From Chitinophagales bacterium (GTDB lineage: Bacteria; Bacteroidota; Bacteroidia; Chitinophagales; Saprospiraceae): DNA of 61,926 nucleotides. Where the stretch lies: positions 1-61,926 of the forward strand of contig JAAFJT010000016.1 of the NCBI GenBank assembly GCA_013298955.1. The letters are read 5' to 3'. Shown here one piece after another: positions 44,513 to 53,400 of the stretch. The number at the start of each line of letters is the position of its first letter. The stretch's first letter is position 1. Below the pieces are notes generated by a model, which was not told the origin of the DNA, did not search any database, and worked only from the letters and a program-made list of their open reading frames with translations. A program made the position numbers and the translations under genes.

Positions 44513-44546
44513 TGTGGCAAGTTTCAAACTTGCCACACGTTATATT
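44504..44546. terminator. Terminator between rimO repeats and gpsA
   Basis: AATATAACGTGTGGCAAGTT pairs with AACTTGCCACACGTTATATT to form a near-perfect stem touching the gpsA stop. The 165-bp repeat unit carries the left arm of this hairpin (GTGTGGCAAGT), so it was captured during the expansion. Confidence 0.85.
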
Positions 44547-45579
44547 ATAAAAAATCAACATCTACATCATACGGATATTCCATCAGATACATAATCGCTT
44601 TATCAATATTTAAATTTTGAAAAACAATTTTATATAACATATCTGTTATCGGCATATGCAACTTATACGTCCGCGCCACTCGATGCACAATTTGTAACGT
44701 CCGAACGCCTTCTGCGACTTCTTTGGTCGTTGCCTTAATTTGTTCTGTCGTCTCGCCTTTTGCCAGACGCATTCCAAACGTATAATTTCGACTATTCCCA
44801 CTCGTTGCGGTGGCAATCAAATCGCCAATGCCTGCCGTTCCTAAAAAAGCCTTATTGCTCGCGCCCAAACGCGTTCCAAACGTAATCATTTCACTCAAAC
44901 CGCGTGTAATCAACAAGGCTTGCATGTTTTTACCCAAGCCTTTACCGCCCAAAATCCCAGAACCCAGCGCGATAATATTCTTCAACGCACCCGCAAACTC
45001 CGCACCCAAGATTTCGGGCGTACCAAAAACATGAAACCGCTTGCTTTGAAAGGATTTTTTGCCTGCCTCAATCACTTCATTGAAACGACTCCCGATGACC
45101 GTAGCCGCCGGTTGACCCGCTAAAATTTCCGATGCTAAATTGGGTCCCGCAAGGCAACCAATCCGCACCACCGAACTTTCTTCTGCAATCACTTCGCTCA
45201 TCGTCCGTACATGCGCTCGTGTCATGGGCATTTGACTTTTCGGGTCTAATTCGCTTTCGTCCATTCCAATTAAATCCAATCCTTTCGTGCCATGAATCAT
45301 AAAATGGTAGGGGCGCAAATGCGGTGAAAAGGTACGCATCATTTGACGGAAATTGCCAGAAGGCACGACAGGATATAAAATTTGGCACAACTCGCAGATT
45401 TCCCGAACATCATTTGTTGCTCTAATGCGAGTTGATAATTTTGTATTGTAATGAAAATGTTCCCGATTAATGCTCTCTGCGGTTTCGGGCTGCCGCGAGA
45501 ATATTAATACGTCTGTATTTTCCGCCAATAATTGGGCAATGGCAACCCCAAAACTGCCCGAACCGATAATGCCTACCAT
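44545..45579 (-). CDS. gpsA: NAD(P)-dependent glycerol-3-phosphate dehydrogenase
   Basis: A 344-residue enzyme that reduces dihydroxyacetone phosphate to sn-glycerol-3-phosphate for phospholipids. The N-terminal Rossmann loop is VGIIGSGSFGVAIAQLLAEN; the C-terminal domain has the catalytic Lys in FAGALKNIIALGSGILGG and TAGIGDLIATATSGNSRNYT. It is the last gene of pnuC-kdsA-gpsA, 25 bp after kdsA. Confidence 0.96.
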   Translation of the reverse strand: MVGIIGSGSFGVAIAQLLAENTDVLIFSRQPETAESINREHFHYNTKLSTRIRATNDVREICELCQILYPVVPSGNFRQMMRTFSPHLRPYHFMIHGTKGLDLIGMDESELDPKSQMPMTRAHVRTMSEVIAEESSVVRIGCLAGPNLASEILAGQPAATVIGSRFNEVIEAGKKSFQSKRFHVFGTPEILGAEFAGALKNIIALGSGILGGKGLGKNMQALLITRGLSEMITFGTRLGASNKAFLGTAGIGDLIATATSGNSRNYTFGMRLAKGETTEQIKATTKEVAEGVRTLQIVHRVARTYKLHMPITDMLYKIVFQNLNIDKAIMYLMEYPYDVDVDFL

Positions 45580-45604
45580 AATGATATGAGTTTAAAATAT
45601 TATT

Positions 45605-46429
45605 TCACAGAATCGCTTGGCGAATCCGCACCAATTTTTCAAGTAATGCCTCTAATTGAGACAAAGGTAACATATTTGCGCCATCACTTTTCGCTATCGC
45701 AGGATTCGGATGCGTTTCTATGAACAAACCATCCGCACCCACTGCAATTGCCGCTTTTGCAATCGTTTCAATCAAAGCAGGTTTGCCGCCTGTAACACCT
45801 GTTTTAGCATTGGGTTGTTGCAAGGAATGCGTACAATCCATCACCACCGCAGCCCCCAATTGCTGCATTTCAGGAATATTCCTAAAATCAACCACCAAAT
45901 CTTGATACCCAAACGTATTGCCGCGCTCAATTAACATCACTTTTGAATTGCCCGAATCCACCACTTTTTGCAAAGCATGTTGCATCGTTTCAGGACTGGC
46001 AAATTGCCCTTTTTTGATACTGACGATTTTGCCCGTTTGCGCCGCCGCTACTAACAAATTGGTTTGACGACATAAAAACGCAGGAATTTGCAAAATATCA
46101 ACATATGGTGCGGCAATAGCCGCTTCTTCATCGGTGTGAATATCCGTTGTTGTGGGCAAATGATATTTCTCACCGACTTTTTTTAAAATATTCAATGCTT
46201 TTTCGTCGCCAATCCCTGTGAAAGAATCCAAACGGCTGCGATTCGCTTTTCGATAAGAACCTTTAAAAATATAAGGAATTTGTAATTTTTCACAAATTTT
46301 AGAAACTTTTTCGGCAATTTCCATCGCAATCGATTCGCTTTCAATCGCACAAGGACCCGCAATAAGGAAAAATTGCCCACTATCCGCAAAACGAATTTTG
46401 GGAATCTGATGAATAATTGAATTTTGCAT
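45605..46429 (-). CDS. kdsA: 3-deoxy-8-phosphooctulonate synthase
   Basis: A 274-residue TIM-barrel enzyme that condenses PEP with arabinose-5-phosphate to give Kdo-8-phosphate for LPS. Visible motifs: FLIAGPCAIESESIAMEIAE, FKGSYRKANRSRLDSFTG, LPTTTDIHTDEEAAIAAPYV, and HSLQQPNAKTGVTGGKPALI. No metal-binding Cys is evident at the N-terminal site, where PCAIE is followed by Asn in YRKANRS, consistent with the metal-independent class. It starts 5 bp after pnuC ends. Confidence 0.96.
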   Translation of the reverse strand: MQNSIIHQIPKIRFADSGQFFLIAGPCAIESESIAMEIAEKVSKICEKLQIPYIFKGSYRKANRSRLDSFTGIGDEKALNILKKVGEKYHLPTTTDIHTDEEAAIAAPYVDILQIPAFLCRQTNLLVAAAQTGKIVSIKKGQFASPETMQHALQKVVDSGNSKVMLIERGNTFGYQDLVVDFRNIPEMQQLGAAVVMDCTHSLQQPNAKTGVTGGKPALIETIAKAAIAVGADGLFIETHPNPAIAKSDGANMLPLSQLEALLEKLVRIRQAIL

Positions 46430-46434
46430 AATGA

Positions 46435-47100
46435 TTACAAACTCATTTGTTGTTGTTTATAGATGCGCTGCCATGTGACCAGACCATAGGCGGCAATGAT
46501 GCCAAAAATGACGTATTCTATTGATAAAAAATAGAGTTTTTTTTGAAAATAAAGCATCGGTGCAAGGATATCGACCGCTACCCAAAGATACCATGCTTCC
46601 ATTTTCTTACGCGCCATTAAAACATTTGCCACCATACTCATCACCATAATCGCTGTATCGGCTATTGGAAAAGCAGCAGGTTGTGGAAAATAGTGGGGAT
46701 ACCAACTATTTAATTTACTGATAATATGACCTAAAACAATGGTATTGATAATAATAAATAGTATCATTAAAAATCTTTGTTTTGGTTTTAATAAATCAAT
46801 TTTGATTTTGGGCAAATCCTGTGTATTGCGCCGCGACCATTCGTACCAACCATAAACACCCGTCCCGAAAAAAAAGATTTGCAAAAACATATCGGAATAC
46901 AAGGCAGAACGATAAAAAATTACATAAAAACAAATGATATTGATTAAACCAATCGCCCAATTGATAATATGTTCTCGCGCACTCAACCAAACGGCTAACA
47001 AACCGGTGACCGTACCTGTGAGTTCCAACCAACTCATTGGATAATTAAAGAGTGTAAAAGCGATGTTATTTAAATCAAAAAAAGTTGTAATTAAACGCAT
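46435..47100 (-). CDS. pnuC: Nicotinamide riboside/mononucleotide transporter
   Basis: A 221-residue PnuC-type membrane protein with about seven helices. The family motifs are WLELTGTVTGLLAVWLSARE, INWAIGLINIICFYVIFY, QIFFFGTGVYGWYEWSRRN and EAWYLWVAVDILAPMLYFQK. An alternative start 63 bp in (MSWLELTG) would remove a weak N-terminal extension. It imports NAD precursors. It is the first gene of the pnuC-kdsA-gpsA unit; the functional link to kdsA is not obvious. Confidence 0.92.
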   Translation of the reverse strand: MRLITTFFDLNNIAFTLFNYPMSWLELTGTVTGLLAVWLSAREHIINWAIGLINIICFYVIFYRSALYSDMFLQIFFFGTGVYGWYEWSRRNTQDLPKIKIDLLKPKQRFLMILFIIINTIVLGHIISKLNSWYPHYFPQPAAFPIADTAIMVMSMVANVLMARKKMEAWYLWVAVDILAPMLYFQKKLYFLSIEYVIFGIIAAYGLVTWQRIYKQQQMSL

Positions 47101-47207
47101 GTTACGAACTAAAACAAATTTGTCCTAAATGTAATTTATTGTATAAAGGTTTTGGGGATAGGTTCTTTTATTTTTTGCGCCCTCTAAACGTTTTTCTTTT
47201 CCCTAAA

Positions 47208-48641
47208 TTAAACCCATTTTGCAGTACCAACCATCGTTTTGGGATAATGAACCCCCATTTTCACTTCCGCTAATTTTAATTCTTCTGCCGTCAATGTATC
47301 CAACCGATGGATTTTTTCGATTGGAATATTTTTTAATTCAGGTAGCCATAATTTAACATATTCGCCTTTTGAATCATATCTAAGTGCTTGATTTAGAATG
47401 TTAAAATAACGATTTTCGCGCGGGTCATTGCCTACACCTGCGATATAATTCCAATTGCCATAATTGCTACAGGGGTCATAATCCAATAACATGGATTCAA
47501 ACCACTCCGCGCCCATGACCCAATTGACATGCAAATCTTTGATTAAAAAACTGGCTACATTTTGTCGCCCCCGATTCGACATAAACCCAGTCGCTGCCAA
47601 TTCGCGCATATTCGCATCAATGAAAGGAATGCCTGTTTTGCCTTCCATCCAAAGTTGCAAAATGCGTTCATCATTCGTCCACCGTTTATCCGGTTTGCCG
47701 AGTGTGCCGCCTTTTTGAAATATTTTATTTTCAAACTTTTTACCCATCAAACGGAAAAAATCCCGCCATAGGAGTTCAAAAAAAAGCCAATAGGTGGATT
47801 TGTTTTCGCCGCGTTCCGATTCATATCGTTTTAATTCCCAATAAATCGTTTTCGGAGAAATGCAGCCTTGCGCCAACCAAGCCGAAAATTTAGACGAATA
47901 ATCGTTTCCAATCAACCCATTGCGTGTTTCTTCATACGATTTAACCAAATTGCTTTCCCAAAAATAATAATGCAACCGCTTTAGCCCTTCCGTTTCGCCC
48001 CCTTTGAAAGCAGGCATGGAACGCGTATCGGCTTCAAAATCAGCATGCCCAAAAGCCGTTAAAGTGGGTATTTCACCTGCTTCTAAGCGTAAAGTCAAGG
48101 GTACAATGCTTGTTGGAGCTGATAACGGTTGTCGAATGGGTGTTACACGCTCCGTTTCTTTGCGAAATTGAGTGAAAATATCAGGGGTATGCGTGACAGG
48201 AAAAGGCAAATCGGCGGTATAATATAACATTTTACCTCTGGTATATCTCAATTCTTGCCCAATAGACCATAAATTTTGTTCCAAACGATCTTGAACAAAG
48301 AGTTCTTCTGCCGTTCTTTCTCGATTGCAATAGACATAAGTGGTGCGCGCCTCTTTTGCCAATTTAAACAAAATATCTTCGGGTTTGCCCATCCGCACAT
48401 AGAGTTCAGAACCTGCTTTTCGCAACGATTGCCTCAAATCGGCAACACTTTCAAGGATGAATTGCGCTCTAAACTTACCTGTTTTTGCAAAACCAAAGGT
48501 CGTTTTACTTTGAAAAACGCGTTCATCAAAGATATAAATTGGTATGATTTCATCACTATTCTTGATGGCTTCCAACAGAGCTTCATTATCATGCAGCCTC
48601 AAATCTTGTCGAAACCAAAGGATAACCCGTTTTAACTTCAT
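47208..48641 (-). CDS. DASH-type cryptochrome/photolyase
   Basis: A 477-residue flavoprotein. The photolyase opening (RVILWFRQDLRLHDNEALLE) and the DASH-type core are clear: YWELKRYESERGENKSTYWL, FELLWRDFFRLMGKK, WTNDERILQLWMEGKTGIPF, and a FIDANMRELAATGFMSNRGR to NVASFLIKDL run for FAD. DASH enzymes repair cyclobutane dimers, at least in single-stranded DNA, using FAD and MTHF. It is the only light-related gene in the window. Divergent from truB across a repeat-filled gap. Confidence 0.94.
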   Translation of the reverse strand: MKLKRVILWFRQDLRLHDNEALLEAIKNSDEIIPIYIFDERVFQSKTTFGFAKTGKFRAQFILESVADLRQSLRKAGSELYVRMGKPEDILFKLAKEARTTYVYCNRERTAEELFVQDRLEQNLWSIGQELRYTRGKMLYYTADLPFPVTHTPDIFTQFRKETERVTPIRQPLSAPTSIVPLTLRLEAGEIPTLTAFGHADFEADTRSMPAFKGGETEGLKRLHYYFWESNLVKSYEETRNGLIGNDYSSKFSAWLAQGCISPKTIYWELKRYESERGENKSTYWLFFELLWRDFFRLMGKKFENKIFQKGGTLGKPDKRWTNDERILQLWMEGKTGIPFIDANMRELAATGFMSNRGRQNVASFLIKDLHVNWVMGAEWFESMLLDYDPCSNYGNWNYIAGVGNDPRENRYFNILNQALRYDSKGEYVKLWLPELKNIPIEKIHRLDTLTAEELKLAEVKMGVHYPKTMVGTAKWV

Positions 48642-48837
48642 GGTTCGTGTCCCGTTTTTCGTTTTTTTTCAGAAATACGGCGCAATTTTAACAAATCTTA
48701 GGGAGATTGGTTTGTTTTTTTGAACGTAAAATTTTAGATTATTTTAATTCAATGAAAATCCAACTAAAAAAATAGTATTGATACTTCTTTTATGCTAAAA
48801 AAAGGTGAAATTCGCACCGTTTTTCAATCAATCATTG
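48642..48837. promoter_or_regulatory. Promoter side of the cryptochrome gene
   Basis: An AT-rich divergent spacer before the repeats. It must carry the cryptochrome promoter; I see no confident consensus match or ORF. Confidence 0.35.
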
Positions 48838-49376
48838 GGTACAATTGGAACGCGGATGACACGGATTAGGCGGAGCAGCGCGGATTTTTAAGAATTTTTT
48901 TCTAAAATTAATCAAAATTTAGAAAAATCCGCGCTAATCCGCCGAATCTGTGTCATCCGCGTTCCAATTGTATCGTATTCATAAAAAAATGAGTTTAAAA
49001 AATCTAATTTCCAGCATTGAATTTTTTTCTAAAATTAATCAAAATTTAGAAAAATCCGCGCTAATCCGCCGAATCTGTGTCATCCGCGTTCCAATTGTAT
49101 CGTATTCATAAAAAAATGAGTTTAAAAAATCTAATTTCCAGCATTTTTTATGCTAAAAAAAGGTGAAATTCGCACCGTTTTTCAATCAATCATTGGGTAC
49201 AATTGGAACGCGGATGACACGGATTAGGCGGAGCAGCGCGGATTTTTAAGAATTTTTTTCTAAAATTAATCAAAATTTAGAAAAATCCGCGCTAATCCGC
49301 CGAATCTGTGTCATCCGCGTTCCAATTGTATCGTATTCATAAAAAAATGAGTTTAAAAAATCTAATTTCCAGCATT
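48793..49376. repeat. Duplicated family-1 palindrome region that copied the truB start
   Basis: A 358-bp shift aligns TGCTAAAAAAAGG at 48793 and 49151 through to the truB tenth codon (49376). Inside it, 48892-49018 is repeated at 49019-49145 (127 bp). As a result the first ten truB codons (ATGAGTTTAAAAAATC...) appear three times: 48989-49018, 49116-49145 and in the real gene at 49347. The two upstream copies are dead ends. Confidence 0.95.
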
Positions 49377-50078
49377 ACCGCGCAAACGATCCAACAGCTC
49401 AAAACGGAAGGCGGTGTATTTTTAATTGATAAACCGTTGCGTTGGACTTCTTTTGATGTGGTCAATAAATTGCGTTATATCCTCAAAAAAAAGACGGGTG
49501 ATAAAAACCTAAAAGTCGGTCATGCAGGTACGCTTGACCCCTTAGCGACAGGTTTGTTGATTGTTTGTGTGGGCAAAATGACCAAACAAATTGATGGTTT
49601 TATGGATACGACCAAAGGCTATGCTGGAACCCTTGTATTAGGTGCAACTCGACCTTCTTATGACATGGAAACCGAAATTGACCAAACATTTCCTGTTGAA
49701 CATTTGAACGAAACGGTGTTTCAAGCCGCAAAACAGCGTTTTTTAGGTGAAATTAGCCAATATCCGCCTGTTTTTTCCGCCATCAAAGTCGGTGGCAGAC
49801 CTTTGTACGAAAGTGCCAGATTGGGTATCGCCGTGCAAGTAGAACCAAGACGCGTCCGAATTGACCATTTTGAAATTCAATTCGTTGCAGAAAACACCTT
49901 ATCTTTTGAAGTAATCTGCTCCAAAGGAACTTATATTCGTTCCTTAGCATATGATTTTGGAAAAGCCTGCGGTTCGGGTGCATATCTGAGTAGCCTTCAA
50001 CGAACTGCCAGTGGAGATTTTCAATTAAACAAGGCTTGGCAAATGGACAACCTGATTGAACAATTAGATAGTATTTAA
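49347..50078 (+). CDS. truB: tRNA pseudouridine(55) synthase
   Basis: About 243 residues from the ATG at 49347 (MSLKNLISSITAQTIQQL). The longer in-frame reading from 49308 runs into repeat sequence and is rejected. The catalytic Asp lies in KVGHAGTLDPLATGLLIVCV; GGVFLIDKPLRWTSFDVVNK, YPPVFSAIKVGGRPLYESAR and CSKGTYIRSLAYDFGKACGS are family motifs. It modifies U55 in the T loop of tRNAs. The promoter would lie inside or upstream of the duplicated palindromes. Confidence 0.96.
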   Translation: MSLKNLISSITAQTIQQLKTEGGVFLIDKPLRWTSFDVVNKLRYILKKKTGDKNLKVGHAGTLDPLATGLLIVCVGKMTKQIDGFMDTTKGYAGTLVLGATRPSYDMETEIDQTFPVEHLNETVFQAAKQRFLGEISQYPPVFSAIKVGGRPLYESARLGIAVQVEPRRVRIDHFEIQFVAENTLSFEVICSKGTYIRSLAYDFGKACGSGAYLSSLQRTASGDFQLNKAWQMDNLIEQLDSI

Positions 50079-50423
50079 AAAAGAAAGATATTTGTTATTT
50101 TTTAAATAAAACATATTTATATCCAAAATACCAACATTGCGGTATTTGAGAAATATCCAAATAACACCAACTTTACACCGTAAATGTGATATGTATTACA
50201 AATCACATGTAAGTTTATAGGTTAAACTGACGCATTCAACCGATTCTATCTTGTACTGTTGTCGTTCATGTGAGATGTATCGGAGACGCTCGCCTTGAAT
50301 TAGGATAGTCCTTGTCTTAAAACAATTTTCAATATGTTTTATTCACCATAAAACAATTTTTCGAGGTTTGAACCACCATCGAAAGGTTGTTTATACGATT
50401 TTATGTCCAAAACTTTAATTTTC
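50079..50423. promoter_or_regulatory. Upstream region of the SprB-repeat gene
   Basis: 345 bp with no ORF. It is AT-rich, with a moderately GC-rich patch near 50260-50310, and probably contains the promoter and a long leader for the giant gene. No confident -7/-33 pair or palindrome is seen. Confidence 0.4.
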
Positions 50424-53400
50424 ATGAAGAAAACTATGAACAAAACGTATTTACTGGCTGGATGTCTATGGCTCTGCTGTTGTTTTAACATCACAGCGCA
50501 ATGTGTTCCCCCAACTGTATCGGTACAGGTGCAGAATAATGGTTCGCCTTTATGTCAGCAAGCTCCTATCGTTTTGGAAGCCAATGTTACATCCAGTACG
50601 GTTGGCATTACGTATCAGTGGAAAAGAAATGGTGTTCCGATACCAACAGGTACAGCTCCTTTTTTGTTTGTGTATGAAGAAGGTACTTATAATGTTGTTG
50701 TGACAAAAGACTCTTGTAATACGACTTCCGCAGCCTTAGCCGTTACACTTCAGCCGCCCAGTAAACCGATTGTTTCAGGAACGTTTGATGCCAGTGGTAC
50801 TATTTTAATTGCAGGTTGTGGGAATGCCTTAGTGCATGCCGCGCCTACACGCGGGGGAATCTTAGAATGGTTCTCCACTGCTGTTCCGACAGGGTTACCC
50901 GTTTTTACAGGGACACCCTATTTAGCTAATGGAAATGGTACGATACATGTTTTTGAAAAAACCGCAGCAGGTTGTTATAGTCCAGTACAACGTATTCTTA
51001 TTTCATTATCTATGCCACCTAATACAACCCCGCATTCGCCAGACAGCCTTGTATCTGGTAGAGCGATTGATGAAAATGGTGTGTTAACGGACACTTTGCG
51101 TTTACCTCCTGTCAGTAGTTCGTGCAATCTCAATACAGCAAGAGTCGATCCCGTAGCAGGCGATACGATTTTAGAATGGCATACCAGTAGAACGGGTCCT
51201 TCTTATGATGGGAATGGCAATCTCATTAGTTTATTAGCAACGGGTAGTAGTTTTACTTGGGATTATTTTGCAGCCTTACCCATTTCTTCTTATTCCAATG
51301 AAGCATATAAAAAAGCAAAAATTTTTGTTTATAAAAAAATAAATGGTTGCTATGGTCCGCCCAAACCAGTGGTTATGACCGTTTTCAATCCATTAGTCGT
51401 TACATCCAGCCCAGTGGCGGTCACTTGTAATGGAGGTTCTAATGGCAATATTTTATTGGGTGTAACAGGAGATATTGCTCCATATCGTTTTGCTTGGAGT
51501 CGCAATAGCAACATTACCAATCCATTAAACAACCTAACAGCAGGTACGTATCAATACACTGTTACAGGAGCGCAAGGCTGTACCAAATCAGGGAGTGCAG
51601 TGGTTACAGAACCTGCTGCCCTTGTGATAACACCTACGAAAACAGATATTACTTGTAATGGTTTGACCAATGGAAGTATCAATTTGGCTGTTTCGGGTGG
51701 TACAGCTCCGTACACTTATAGTTGGGCGAATGGGGCTACGACTCAAAATTTGTCTAATTTAAGTGTTGGTGTTTATACGGTTACAGTACGCGATGTGCTT
51801 TCTTGTAGTACATCTATGACCCATAATCTTTCGCAACCAATACTCCTTACGGCTGCTGCCAATGTGGTTACAAATGCAACTTGTGGGCAAAATACGGGAA
51901 GCATTAATTCGGCAGTTACAGGAGGAACTCCCCCATATAGCTACAATTGGTCGAATGGTGCCACAACCGCAGATTTGACAAACCTATCCGCAGGTATTTA
52001 CAGCCTTACCGTCACTGATAGTAAAGGTTGTACGAAAACAGTAACGAATCTAAACATTACATCTGGTTCCAATCTTGCGGCAACGATTACACCCACCAAT
52101 GCGAGTTGTGGTCAAACCAATGGCAGTATCGCTTTAACAAATGTGAGTGGCGGAACGACTTATACCTATGGATGGTCTGCCAATGCGAATAATGCAACGA
52201 CATCCAGTGTGAGCAATTTAGCAGTGGGCGATTATTCGGTGACGATTGCGTCGAATGGGTGTCAATTAGTCAAAACGGCAACGATTTCCTCCGCCAATTC
52301 TAATTTAACGGCAACGATTACGCCGACGAATGCGAGTTGTGGTCAAACCAATGGCAGTATCGCTTTAACAAATGTGAGTGGCGGGACGACTTACACATAT
52401 TTATGGTCTGCCAATGCGAATAATGCAACGACTGCCAGCGTGAGCAATTTAGCAGTGGGCGATTATTCGGTGACGATTGCGTCGAATGGTTGCCAATTAG
52501 TCAAAACGGCAACGATTTCCTCCGCCAATTCTAATTTGACGGCAACGATTACGCCGACGAATGCGAGTTGTGGTCAAACCAATGGCAGCATTGCGTTAAG
52601 CAATGTCAGTGGTGGGACGACTTACACGTATATATGGTCTGCCAATGCGAATAATGCAACGACTGCCAGTGTGAACAACTTAGCGGTTGGTACTTATTCG
52701 GTTACAATTACGTCGAATGGCTGCCAATTGGTGAAAACTGCAACCATTTCCGCAGGTTCTAATATGACAGCTACGGCAAATTCGATTTCTGCGAGTTGTG
52801 GAAATGCTAATGGCTCTGTGATTTTGTCTGTAACAGGCGGTTTATCACCTTATACGTACCTTTGGTCGAATGGCGCAACGACGATTAGTCTAAACAATGT
52901 CGCTGCGGGTAGTTATACCGTTACCATAAAAGACGCAAATAATTGTCAAATCACTAAAACCGCAACTGTTACCAGTTCATCAGCCTTATCCTTAACGCCG
53001 ACTGTAACACAACCCAGTTGTGGACAAAGCAATGGTAGTATCAATTTAACGGTTTTGGGCGGCACACCTTCTTATAATTATTTCTGGTCGAACAGTGCCA
53101 CGACCGCCAATTTAACAAATTTGGCGGCGGGTGCTTATACGGTGCATGTGATAGACGGGGCAGGTTGTTCTGCGGATACCATTGTTAATTTGATACAAAG
53201 TGGTGGTTTAGTGGTCAATACAATTGTAAATAATGCTTTATGTGGTTATAGTAATGGCTCTGTTTTGACCAGTGTTTCGGGCGGTACAGCCCCTTATACG
53301 TATTCATGGTCGAATGGAAAATCAACGGCGAATCTATCCAATCTAACCGCAGGGACTTATACGGTTACGGTCACGGCTGCCAATAATTGCGCAGGTACCA

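Noticed and set aside
43779-44536. Two long minus-strand ORFs (174 and 184 codons) with repeated peptides like NPPNPCHPRS and NADNTDSADLHGFF
   Set aside because: They are translations of the three tandem palindrome copies. The repeated peptides mirror the DNA repeats in different frames; no promoter or start is conserved.
48793-49376. CRISPR array
   Set aside because: The repeats are 127 and 358 bp, palindromic and contiguous with no unique spacers; no cas genes are present.
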